DNA from: Planctomycetota bacterium | Lineage (GTDB): Bacteria > Planctomycetota > UBA1135 > GCA-002686595 | Assembly (NCBI GenBank): GCA_029259675.1 | Contig: JAJDES010000628.1 | Coordinates: forward strand, 1 to 7,334 | Direction of reading: 5' to 3' | Length of the DNA: 7,334 nucleotides | Made by a program: the position numbers and the translations under genes | Part shown: positions 1-6,545 of the stretch, in pieces | How positions within the stretch are numbered: the first letter of the stretch is position 1 | Layout: every line of letters begins with the position of its first letter | The notes under the pieces: generated by a model | Seen by the model: only the letters and a program-made list of their open reading frames with translations | What the model was told of the DNA's origin: nothing | The model's database searches: none

Positions 1-231
1 AGAAGCGCGGCCGGCGTGATGATTGGGGTGGCGGGCCCGCCCCGGGCCACGTCCCGAGCCAGGTCACGGCCATGCATTGATCCGAGGAAAGCTCGTTTTC
101 GCCCCTGGCGAGCGCATCGACCGGGGCGATCAGCGGGTCTCAGCTGAGTCCGGCCCAGGCCAGGGAAGCGCGATTTTGGGGACCCGGCCGCAGCGCGCAT
201 GGGGGAAAGCTCTCGCGAGGAGCGGATTCGG
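1..231. other. Left-edge stretch with no recognisable gene
   Basis: I see no convincing coding region here. Open frames exist on both strands but their translations are low-complexity, rich in Arg, Pro and Gly, and match no family I know. One plus-strand frame that is open from the left edge ends in TGA at 17-19 and could be the last codons of an upstream gene, but five codons are too few to judge. A perfect 12-base palindrome, GGCGGGCCCGCC, lies at 30-41, shortly after that stop, and could be part of a terminator, although no T-run follows it. Confidence 0.5.
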
Positions 232-260
232 TTGTGGGGTGTGGGGCACTTGTTCATAAT
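232..260 (+). promoter_or_regulatory. Candidate sigma70-type promoter for sodB
   Basis: TTGTGG (232-237) and CATAAT (255-260) are separated by exactly 17 bases. The -10 box matches TATAAT at five of six positions and the -35 box keeps only the TTG. The local sequence is less GC-rich than its surroundings. Transcription from here would begin near 267 and give a leader of about 150 bases before the superoxide dismutase start. I see no good match to a Fur box. The consensus match is known biology; its use here is inference. Confidence 0.4.
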
Positions 261-420
261 CCCCGGCAGCGGTCGGCGCATGTGCGCCAGGGGTCCGCGC
301 CCCCCTCTCGCTGCGCTCCGCACGGAGCCGAGGGAACTGCATGAAACACCTAGAGAAACCGCGGCCCTTGCGTTTTGGTCCCAGTGGACCGGCGCAGGCC
401 GCCAACGGAAACACAAGCTG
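261..420 (+). promoter_or_regulatory. Structured untranslated leader of sodB
   Basis: This stretch lies between the candidate promoter and the sodB start. It holds two small hairpins: CTCCG/CGGAG (316-320 with 323-327), enclosed by CCCTC/GAGGG (303-307 with 330-334), and GGTCC/GGACC with a four-base loop (377-381 with 386-390). The reading frame is open through here in the sodB frame from 199, but the translation has no superoxide dismutase similarity, so I treat it as untranslated. No riboswitch class is recognised. Confidence 0.35.
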
Positions 421-996
421 ATGGCTTTCACTCTTCCCGAATTGCCCTTTTCCGCCGACGCCATTGCGCCCATTTCGGCCGAGACCCTGGAGTTCCACCA
501 CGGCAAGCACCACAACGCTTACGTCACCAACTTGAACAAGCTGGTTGAGGGCACCGAGTTTGCCGGCGCCTCGCTCGAGGACGTGGTCAAGAAATCTTCC
601 GGCGGCGTCTTCAACAACGCGGCTCAACACTACAACCACTCCTTCTACTGGAATTGCCTCGGCGCCCAGGGCCGCAAGGCTCCCGGCGGTGCCTTGGGTA
701 AGGCCATCGACGGCAAGTGGGGCAGTTTCGAGGGCTTCGTCTCGGAATTCAGCACCAAGGCCGCCACGCTGTTTGGAAGCGGTTGGGCCTGGCTTGTCAA
801 GAATGCCGACGGCAGCTTGGACATCACCCAGGAGCCCAATGCCGGTTGCCCCTTGACCAGCGGCAAGACCCCGCTGCTCACCTGTGATGTCTGGGAGCAC
901 GCCTATTACGTCGACTTCCGCAATGCGCGTCCCAAGTACGTCGAGGCTTTCTGGGGCCTGGTCAATTGGGATTTCGCTGAGAAGAACTTCGGTTAG
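421..996 (+). CDS. sodB: Superoxide dismutase, iron type
   Basis: A 191-residue cytosolic enzyme that converts two superoxide ions to oxygen and hydrogen peroxide. The metal ligands are all present: His26, His73 (in YNHSFYW), Asp156 and His160 (in DVWEHAYY). His30 and Tyr34 of the substrate gateway are also present. Gln69 in NNAAQ and the Ala-Gly pair at 141-142 are the iron-type signature; manganese enzymes carry Gly and Gln at these places. Length and layout match Escherichia coli SodB, which I recall well, except for one residue missing in the N-terminal segment (APISAE where E. coli has APHISAE) and Tyr71 in place of Trp. The ATG at 421 is chosen because similarity begins exactly there with MAFTLPELPF; the frame is open further upstream but unrelated. 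The ribosome site is weak (GGA at 407-409, 11 bases before ATG). It appears to be transcribed alone, with a terminator just downstream. Cambialistic metal use cannot be excluded. Confidence 0.97.
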   Translation: MAFTLPELPFSADAIAPISAETLEFHHGKHHNAYVTNLNKLVEGTEFAGASLEDVVKKSSGGVFNNAAQHYNHSFYWNCLGAQGRKAPGGALGKAIDGKWGSFEGFVSEFSTKAATLFGSGWAWLVKNADGSLDITQEPNAGCPLTSGKTPLLTCDVWEHAYYVDFRNARPKYVEAFWGLVNWDFAEKNFG

Positions 997-1035
997 AAGT
1001 CAGAGTGCGGCCACTTGTGGCCTAGTATCAAGCAC

Positions 1036-1067
1036 AACGGCTGTTCGTCTTCGGGTGAACGGCCGTT
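1036..1067 (+). terminator. Intrinsic terminator hairpin after sodB
   Basis: An 11-base-pair stem (1036-1046 with 1057-1067, one G-U pair) continues through two G-U pairs and a C-G pair to a UUCG tetraloop at 1050-1053, a very stable cap. It starts 39 bases after the sodB stop. The following bases are only moderately T-rich, so it is not a textbook terminator, but no other role is evident. A smaller inverted repeat, GGCCAC/GTGGCC, sits just before it at 1009-1022. The hairpin is read directly from the sequence; the terminator function is inferred. Confidence 0.65.
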
Positions 1068-1200
1068 GGTCGTCTTGGTGACTTACGCTTGGAGTGCCCG
1101 AGGCGCCGCTCGTCGAGCCCGGCTTGTTTCGCGCCAGCGCAATGGGGCTGCTGCGGGTGAGCGCGTTTCTGTTTTCGGCCAAGAGCGCTGTGGGCACGGA

Positions 1201-1206
1201 TTTAAT
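1201..1206 (+). promoter_or_regulatory. Possible -10 element before fabG-like gene
   Basis: TTTAAT at 1201-1206 matches five of six bases of the sigma70 -10 box and lies 26 bases before the ATG at 1232. No good -35 box is found at the usual distance (the bases at 1178-1183 do not resemble TTGACA). If it is real, the leader would be only about 20 bases, and the longer reading frame that is open from 1094 could not be used. This is weak evidence. Confidence 0.22.
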
Positions 1207-1231
1207 GCGGTCCCGATGCAATGCGAATTTT

Positions 1232-1957
1232 ATGAGTGAGCGAGTACTGGTCACGGGAGCAAGTCGGGGCATTGGGCGCGCCATTGCGCTGCGCTTGGCT
1301 CGCGAGGGATTCGAATTGTTAATTGGCTACCGGTCGAACCAAGGGGCGGCGGAGGAAGTCATGGCCTCGATCGAATCCATGGGCGGTTCGGCCCGATTGA
1401 TGCCCTTTGATGTTTCCGATCGCGCTGCTTGTCGAGCCAGCATCGAGGGTGAAATCGAGCGAGCCGGAGCGCCCTGGGGAGTGGTGCTCAATGCGGGTAT
1501 CACCGCCGACGCTCCGCTGGCCTCGATGTCGTCGGAGCAGTGGGATCAGGTCATCGGCACGAACCTCAATGGTTTTTACAATGTGCTGCAGCCCCTGATC
1601 ATGCCGATGGTGCGCCTGCGCCGCGGCGGCCGAATCGTCTGCATCTCCTCAGTCGGAGGACTCACCGGCAACCGAGGGCAAAGCAATTATGCCGCTTCCA
1701 AGGCGGGCTTGATGGCGGCTTCCCGTTCACTCGCATTGGAACTGGGCAAGCGGCGCATCACGGTCAACAGCATTGCACCCGGCTACGTCGCCACGGACAT
1801 GCTCGAGGGGCTGGAGCTGGAGCAAGCTTTGCAGCGCGTTCCCTTGGGCCGCATCGGCCAGCCCGAGGAGGTGGCCGAGGCCGCGGGCTTCCTGTTCAGT
1901 GAGGGAGCTGCCTACATCACGGGCCAGGTCCTATCGGTTGACGGCGGCATGGCCTAG
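1232..1957 (+). CDS. 3-oxoacyl-ACP reductase, FabG2/ApeQ-like
   Basis: A 241-residue classical short-chain dehydrogenase, expected to reduce beta-ketoacyl-ACP to beta-hydroxyacyl-ACP with NADPH in the cytosol. Visible motifs are the cofactor loop TGASRGIG (8-15), NAG (87-89), Asn111, the catalytic Ser140, Tyr153 and Lys157 (YAASK), the PG turn of IAPG, and a C-terminal VDGGMA. The PLIMPM, GNRGQSNYAASKAG and KRRITVN segments resemble the FabG2 type used in aryl polyene synthesis (ApeQ of E. coli) more than housekeeping FabG; this is from memory. The frame is open upstream to a GTG at 1094, but the Rossmann fold starts right after the ATG at 1232, so the extra 46 residues are rejected. No clear ribosome site precedes it. 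It sits alone between the sodB terminator and a convergent kinase gene, with no acyl carrier protein or ketosynthase nearby, so a general fatty-acid or other ketone-reducing role remains possible. Confidence 0.88.
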   Translation: MSERVLVTGASRGIGRAIALRLAREGFELLIGYRSNQGAAEEVMASIESMGGSARLMPFDVSDRAACRASIEGEIERAGAPWGVVLNAGITADAPLASMSSEQWDQVIGTNLNGFYNVLQPLIMPMVRLRRGGRIVCISSVGGLTGNRGQSNYAASKAGLMAASRSLALELGKRRITVNSIAPGYVATDMLEGLELEQALQRVPLGRIGQPEEVAEAAGFLFSEGAAYITGQVLSVDGGMA

Positions 1958-2000
1958 GCGAGCGTTTACGCAGGCGCAAGTCCGGAGCGAATAGGTACCG

Positions 2001-2024
2001 ACTCGGGCGGGCACTCGGGCGGGC
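2001..2024. repeat. Perfect tandem duplication of a 12-base unit
   Basis: ACTCGGGCGGGC occurs twice with no gap (2001-2012 and 2013-2024) in the 93-base gap between the convergent fabG-like and hybrid-kinase genes. It lies outside both coding regions. Replication slippage is the simplest origin. Confidence 0.9.
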
Positions 2025-2060
2025 CGAATGACCGAAGAGCATGTTGAAACTCAGTTCGGC
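2023..2060. terminator. Possible bidirectional terminator between convergent genes
   Basis: GCCGAATGA (2023-2031) can pair with TCAGTTCGGC (2051-2060) as a nine-base-pair stem with one bulged base and a 19-base loop. It lies between the ends of two convergent genes and overlaps the last codons of the hybrid kinase. The loop is long and there is no T-run, so this is only a candidate. Confidence 0.25.
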
Positions 2061-3889
2061 TTGGAACTGGGCTCGCGCTTGAACTCACCGTCGGCGGGTA
2101 GGGGGGCCTGGGGGCCTTCGTCTAAGAAGCGCGCGCACAGAAGTAGCAACTCGCGCCGGTCCACAGGCTTGGTCAGGTATTCGGTGCAGCCCGCTTCGAG
2201 GCACTTTTCGCGATCGGTGGCCATGGCGTGGGCGGTCAGGGCCAGGATCGGAACGTCGATGCCCTGGGTGCGCAGGTGCTTGCTCGCCTCATAGCCGTCC
2301 ATGACGGGCATTTGCATGTCCATCAGGACCAACTCAAAGGGATTGCCGTCTGCGATCGCCGTTTCGACTTTGTCGCAGGCCAACTTGCCGTTTTCGGCGA
2401 GTTCCACCTCGATGCCTGTCTTGCGCAGGATTGTGGCGATCAGGATTTGGTTGACGGGTACATCTTCAACCAGAAGTACGCGGCCGCGCAGGGCTGTGGG
2501 GGTCGGGCTGGAGGGCTCCGGCTTGGGGGCCAATTCGGTTGAAAGGCTGCGCTTCTCGGGCACGAGTGCCGGTATGTTCACGCGGAAGGTGCTGCCTTGG
2601 CCGGGCGTGCTTTCGACTTCGATGGCGCCACCCAGCATTTGTGCCAGGCGACTGGAGATCGATAGCCCCAGGCCGACGCCGCCGGAAGCTCGCGTTGAAG
2701 ATTCATCGACCTGGGTGAAGAGGTCGAAAATGCGTTTTTGATCCTCAGGCAGAATTCCGATGCCGCTGTCGAGCACCGAGAAAATCAGATCGGTCATGCC
2801 TTCCTGCTCCGAAGGACCGGACTCGAACAACAGCCGGACTTCGCCTTGCTCGGTGAACTTGATCGCGTTGCCGATCAAGTTGAGCAGGATCTGTCGCATG
2901 CGCACGGGATCGCTTTGAACCATCGTAGGCACGCCTTCGCGGCACTCGAACTTCAGTTCGAGACCCTTGTTGACGGCGTCGTTGCGAGCGAGTTCGACCA
3001 CTTCCTGGGCCAGCAAGGCGGGTGAGAACTCTCCGTAGTGGGTGGGCAACTGACAGGACTCGACGCGCGAAATGTCGAGGATATCGTTGACCAGGCTCAG
3101 CAAGTGAGTGCCGCTCGATTTGATAATTGCGGTGTACTCAAGTTGCTTGCTCGGGGCCACGCCAGGTTGGAAGAGCAGATCGAGATAGCCGAGGATGGCA
3201 TTCATCGGTGTGCGCACTTCGTGGCTCATGTTGGCCAAGAATTGCGATTTCACTTGGCTGGCCGCCTCAGCGCGTTGCCGCGCTTCCTCCAGAGCGGCGT
3301 TGGATTCCGCCAGCGAAAGCGCGTACTCGCGGGTTTCGCGCTCGGCTTCCAACAGCAATGCTTGACGGGATTCCTCGCCTCGGGCGACGTTCCACTTCTC
3401 GCACAGGGCGCCGGCCAGCTGCCTGACTTCCACGGGCTCGAAGGGCTTCTTGAGAATCAGCAGTCGGTCGGAGCTACCGAGTTCCTCGATGATCTCGTCG
3501 AAGGAGTAGTCGGCATAGGCGGTACAAATAACCACCTGCAGGCGAGCGTCTTCTTTCCAAAGGTGCTTGATGGTTTCGATTCCATCCCAACCTGGGGGCA
3601 TGCGCACGTCGACGAAAGCGACTCCGAACGGTTCATCCTGTTCCAGGGCTTGGCGGGCCAATTGGAGCCCCTCTTGACCTTGGCTGGCGCAGGATAATTC
3701 AAAATTCAGATTGGTTGCGGCACTGGGCGCTTGAGTGGGTTCCGGCTCGCCAAGGAAGGCATTGCGGGCGCTATCCAAGCTTTCCGCTGCCTGGGCAACA
3801 GGTGCGAGGATCTTTTGAAAATCAGCACGGATCGACTCATTGTCGTCAATAACGAGGATGCGGCGATTCTGGGGACGAATCGATTCCAT
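2051..3889 (-). CDS. Soluble hybrid histidine kinase, REC-HisKA-HATPase-REC
   Basis: 612 residues with no membrane segment. The N-terminal receiver (about 9-165) has the acidic pair Asp15/Asp16, phosphoacceptor Asp94 in VDVRMPPGWDG, Thr123 and Lys148. An insertion of about 25-30 residues (31-60) before beta-2 and the MPPGWDG motif mark a receiver subfamily often seen in kinases and cyclic-di-GMP proteins. A likely coiled coil (about 175-215) leads to HisKA with His223 in SHEVRTP. The ATPase domain has Asn341 (N box), DSGIG (374-378), an F box (IFDLFTQVD) and GVGLGLS. A Ser/Pro-rich linker (about 445-467) leads to a second receiver with Glu475/Asp476, Asp524 (MDMQMP), Thr552 and Lys574. All catalytic residues look intact. 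The ATG lies one base after the stop of the preceding kinase gene, with GGAGG nine bases upstream inside that gene, so translation is coupled. The likely role is to receive phosphate on the first receiver from that kinase and pass it on; no Hpt domain is present. The partner assignment is inferred. Confidence 0.95.
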   Translation of the reverse strand: MESIRPQNRRILVIDDNESIRADFQKILAPVAQAAESLDSARNAFLGEPEPTQAPSAATNLNFELSCASQGQEGLQLARQALEQDEPFGVAFVDVRMPPGWDGIETIKHLWKEDARLQVVICTAYADYSFDEIIEELGSSDRLLILKKPFEPVEVRQLAGALCEKWNVARGEESRQALLLEAERETREYALSLAESNAALEEARQRAEAASQVKSQFLANMSHEVRTPMNAILGYLDLLFQPGVAPSKQLEYTAIIKSSGTHLLSLVNDILDISRVESCQLPTHYGEFSPALLAQEVVELARNDAVNKGLELKFECREGVPTMVQSDPVRMRQILLNLIGNAIKFTEQGEVRLLFESGPSEQEGMTDLIFSVLDSGIGILPEDQKRIFDLFTQVDESSTRASGGVGLGLSISSRLAQMLGGAIEVESTPGQGSTFRVNIPALVPEKRSLSTELAPKPEPSSPTPTALRGRVLLVEDVPVNQILIATILRKTGIEVELAENGKLACDKVETAIADGNPFELVLMDMQMPVMDGYEASKHLRTQGIDVPILALTAHAMATDREKCLEAGCTEYLTKPVDRRELLLLCARFLDEGPQAPLPADGEFKREPSSKPN

Positions 3890-3890
3890 A

Positions 3891-5786
3891 TCAGGCGGCC
3901 TCCACTAGCGGGCGTGTGCGGAAGGGGAGTTCCAGCACGAATCTTGTTCCGGCGCCGCGACCTGCACTTTCGGCAAAAAGTCGACCGCGCATTTCCACAG
4001 CGGCATTGGCGGACGCGTGCAAGCCGAAACCGTGTCCGTGCGATTTGGTGCTGAACCCATGTTCAAAGATGCGGGTGAGTTCGGAGGAATCGATACCGAT
4101 TCCATTGTCCTCCACGACCAGTTCCAACTTGTCTTGCTCACAGCGCCGGATGTGCAGCCGGATGCGCTTTTCTCCCGTGGCGCATTCGTCGAGAGCGTCG
4201 ATTGCGTTCTTGATCAAGTTGACCAGGATCTCAAGCACCTTTTGCCGATCGAGGGCAACATCGGGCAGCTCTTCAAATTCGCGAACGAACTCGATGCGGG
4301 TTTCATCTCCAGGCCTGCGGCAGATGGAAACGGCGGAGTTCAGCAATTCAGACGGCTGTCCGTAATCCTCTACTCCACCGCGCCCGGCATAGGCCTGTTG
4401 GGAGCGGACCAATTCGGCAATGTGCTCCACTCCCTGGGATAGGTTGGCGATTTCGCTCGCGATGTCCTGCTGGCGCTGCTGAAAGTTCTGATTGAGTTCT
4501 TTTAGGAAGGGCAGCAAGTGCTTGCCCTGTGCGTGCTCTGTAACGAAGCGGCCGAGGTCATCCGCATTCTGGTCGAGTACCGACGACATGCGATCGAGGT
4601 CTTGGGTCGGCAGGGACTGGGTGCGCTTCATCAGAAGGCCGGTCGAGACCGTGACGCTATTGAGCACATTGCCCACATTGTGCAGCACGTCCGTGGCAAT
4701 TTCGGACATGCCGGCCAAGCGCGCGGTGCGCACGACTTCCTGGCGCGATTCAGCCAGCTTCTCAAGCATGCTGTCAAATTCGTGCGAAAGCTGTCCGACT
4801 TCGTCCTCGCGCTCAATGCCCGTGCGCCTGCTTGTATCGTCGGTCTTGCCGATCGCCGTGGCCAAGCTGGTGAGCTTGCTCAAGGGTTGAATGACGATGT
4901 TTTGCAATAGTCGCAGCAAAACAATCAGGATCAACAGGGCCGTGCCGAGCGTGGACAGCAAAGCGTAGTTGATGGAGCGGGTGCCGCGGGCGGTGATGGT
5001 CCGATCGGTTTGGGTGCGCAGAATAACGGCCGGCGCGTAGTCGATACCGGAGAGGCTCGCGTACCCGTAAAGCACACCGTCCTCGCCCGGACGTGTTACG
5101 GGATCGCCGGAACCGGTGATGGCATCGAGCAGCTCGCCGCTTTCGTCCTCCAATTCATGCCGGTCGAGTTGCCAGGCGACGAACGGCACTTGCAGTTGCT
5201 CACTGCGCGCCGCAGCCCACTCTCCGTCCATGAAGCGCGCTGCGATGAGCGTGCCCAGGGGAGAATCCGAGTTGGAACCGATCGGTTGGGAGCAGGCCAG
5301 CAGGGGACCTTTTTCGGTGGGCAGGATGCCCTGCACCACGGGTTGCTCGGCATCCTTTGGGAACAGGCGATGTGCCGGTGAAAGGGAGCCTGTTGGAAAG
5401 TCCTTCAGGTGCAAATTGGCGCCGTTGGAGGGATCCAAAATACGACTCCAGAGAACCTTGCCCTGGGCGTCGCACAGGAACAGCAAGTCCACTCCCAGCG
5501 AATCGAAAAGCCTTGTTCCGAGGTCTTCTTCAGCAAAGAGCTGCGATTGCCCCCGAGCAAAATGGATGGTCTCATTCCAATTGGCCCAACCCCGAGCATT
5601 TTTTGTCAGCGTGGTCAGCTCATGCTCCACAGCCTGGGAAACACGCTCGAGATCGGTCTTGGCGGAGGCTTGCTCGACCTCAACAAAGCCGTTGAAAATC
5701 ACAATACGCTGCATCACGTTGTCGACGACAACGAAGATGCCCACGACGAGTGAAAGCACCAGAATGATCTTGGAGCGCAGGGACAT
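3891..5786 (-). CDS. CHASE4-HAMP membrane sensor histidine kinase
   Basis: 631 residues from the chosen start. A membrane segment (about 6-22) is followed by a roughly 250-residue extracytoplasmic region with the CHASE4 hallmark W67-A-N-W70-N-E. A second membrane segment (about 274-296) and a HAMP domain (about 296-348, with GIEREDEVGQL) follow. The phosphoacceptor helix is non-classical: His369 in VLHNVGNVLNSV rather than SHELRTP. The ATPase domain has Asn527 in NLIKNA, DNGIG (560-564), HGFSTK and GHGFGLH. The frame is open to an ATG at 5864, but that would overlap the upstream gene by 50 bases and add an Arg/Pro-rich tail before the membrane anchor; the ATG at 5786, 28 bases after that gene's stop, fits the family better. 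Its ribosome site is weak (AGAG, eight bases away, then a run of eight C). CHASE4 is a known small-molecule sensor module with ligand usually unknown. The tightly linked hybrid kinase is the probable phosphate acceptor (inference). Confidence 0.93.
   Translation of the reverse strand: MSLRSKIILVLSLVVGIFVVVDNVMQRIVIFNGFVEVEQASAKTDLERVSQAVEHELTTLTKNARGWANWNETIHFARGQSQLFAEEDLGTRLFDSLGVDLLFLCDAQGKVLWSRILDPSNGANLHLKDFPTGSLSPAHRLFPKDAEQPVVQGILPTEKGPLLACSQPIGSNSDSPLGTLIAARFMDGEWAAARSEQLQVPFVAWQLDRHELEDESGELLDAITGSGDPVTRPGEDGVLYGYASLSGIDYAPAVILRTQTDRTITARGTRSINYALLSTLGTALLILIVLLRLLQNIVIQPLSKLTSLATAIGKTDDTSRRTGIEREDEVGQLSHEFDSMLEKLAESRQEVVRTARLAGMSEIATDVLHNVGNVLNSVTVSTGLLMKRTQSLPTQDLDRMSSVLDQNADDLGRFVTEHAQGKHLLPFLKELNQNFQQRQQDIASEIANLSQGVEHIAELVRSQQAYAGRGGVEDYGQPSELLNSAVSICRRPGDETRIEFVREFEELPDVALDRQKVLEILVNLIKNAIDALDECATGEKRIRLHIRRCEQDKLELVVEDNGIGIDSSELTRIFEHGFSTKSHGHGFGLHASANAAVEMRGRLFAESAGRGAGTRFVLELPFRTRPLVEAA
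3899..3903 (-). promoter_or_regulatory. Strong ribosome site GGAGG for the hybrid kinase
   Basis: The minus strand reads GGAGG here, nine bases before the hybrid-kinase ATG and within the last codons of the upstream kinase gene. It is the best Shine-Dalgarno match near any start in the window and supports both the start at 3889 and coupling of the two kinases. Confidence 0.85.
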
Positions 5787-5794
5787 GGGGGGGG
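5787..5794 (-). repeat. Run of eight C directly before the CHASE4 kinase ATG
   Basis: Eight G on the plus strand (eight C on the coding strand) fill the whole spacer between the weak AGAG and the ATG at 5786. Length changes here would alter ribosome spacing, or shift the frame if the upstream ATG at 5864 were used. Confidence 0.8.
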
Positions 5795-5814
5795 CTCTTG
5801 CGTGGTCTGGCGGC

Positions 5815-6333
5815 CTAGCTTGCGATGCGTCTTGACTCCATGCCCATGGTTTCTTCCCCGGCATGATCGTGAGTCTCAGGTTCGAGTTGCGCCTGGGCTC
5901 GCGTGATATTGGCCTCGCGTAGGGGCTTGGTTGCTGCGTTGATCACTTCACACAGTTCAGTCAATTCATCGCCCTTGCGCAGCCTGCAAGGTGTTTGAGC
6001 TTCACCGCTTTGAATTTGTCCCAGGTACTGCTCGAAGCGATAGACGGGGCCGGCGATGCGAAACGTGACAAAAATGCCCACGGTGAAGATGACCGGCAAA
6101 AGCACTCCAAAGGAAGTGATGAGCACTTGCGACAACATTTCCGGAGCTCCGGCCATCAACTCCTCACCGCCGGAAGGCAAGCGGTTGGCAAAATGTGCCA
6201 GCTCTTTGGCCAGTAACAGGTATTGCAGCAAAAAGGCCAGCATGGAAATACCGGCAAAGGTACACACCAACTTGAGTTGGAGGCGCGGCTTGATGAGCTT
6301 CCGCCTACGACGATACTTTTTGGGCTGGGGCAT
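5815..6333 (-). CDS. Two-pass membrane protein with HAMP domain and no output domain
   Basis: 172 residues from the ATG at 6333. A very basic N-terminus (KKYRRRRKLIKPR) precedes membrane segment 1 (about 21-42). A short outside loop of about 26 residues (SGGEELMAGAPEM) leads to membrane segment 2 (about 69-92). A HAMP domain follows (about 92-140) with the conserved Pro96 of RIAGP and the DEL (122-124) that starts the second helix. The last 30 or so residues are acidic, probably disordered, and carry no kinase, methyl-accepting or cyclase domain. Arg-rich residues before the first segment place the N-terminus inside. The frame extends to a TTG at 6369, but the ATG with AAGG just upstream is preferred. 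It is first of three closely spaced same-strand genes. A HAMP-only membrane protein could modulate the neighbouring kinase by pairing with its HAMP domain or sense membrane state; this is inference. I recall similar short HAMP proteins in Planctomycetota but cannot verify it. Confidence 0.85.
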   Translation of the reverse strand: MPQPKKYRRRRKLIKPRLQLKLVCTFAGISMLAFLLQYLLLAKELAHFANRLPSGGEELMAGAPEMLSQVLITSFGVLLPVIFTVGIFVTFRIAGPVYRFEQYLGQIQSGEAQTPCRLRKGDELTELCEVINAATKPLREANITRAQAQLEPETHDHAGEETMGMESRRIAS

Positions 6334-6545
6334 GACCTTATTGGGGTGGTGGGGATCCACTTGTACCAATCGAGTCGCGGTAGCCGGCGCCTTGAGTCCG
6401 AGACCGCCTTGTGCTCCAAATGCAGTTCAATTCTCGGACGACTGCTTGGGAACTGGAAAGTTTTTCCTGGAGCCATCTTTCCCATCCATCCCAAGCGCCA
6501 GTTCGAGTATGGACTTGATCTTGCGCCCGTTCTGGATCGGCGGTG

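Noticed and set aside
30..41. Origin or attachment site at the GC palindrome
   Set aside because: A single 12-base GC-only palindrome in GC-rich DNA, with no integrase, initiator boxes or direct repeats nearby.
199..420. Extended N-terminus for superoxide dismutase
   Set aside because: The frame is open but the extra 74 residues are not a signal peptide and have no dismutase similarity; family similarity starts exactly at 421.
130..900. 256-codon frame on the minus strand over sodB
   Set aside because: It is the antisense shadow of sodB and its upstream region; the translation shows no family features, while sodB on the other strand is certain.
1094..1231. GTG-started 46-residue extension of the FabG-like protein
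   Set aside because: The Rossmann fold begins directly after the ATG at 1232, and short-chain dehydrogenases of this type carry no such leader.
3038..3697. 219-codon plus-strand frame opposite the hybrid kinase
   Set aside because: It is a GC-bias shadow opposite intact receiver and HisKA domains, with no recognisable domain.
5116..5835. 239-codon plus-strand frame opposite the CHASE4 kinase
   Set aside because: Ser/Arg-rich shadow translation opposite a clear CHASE4 domain.
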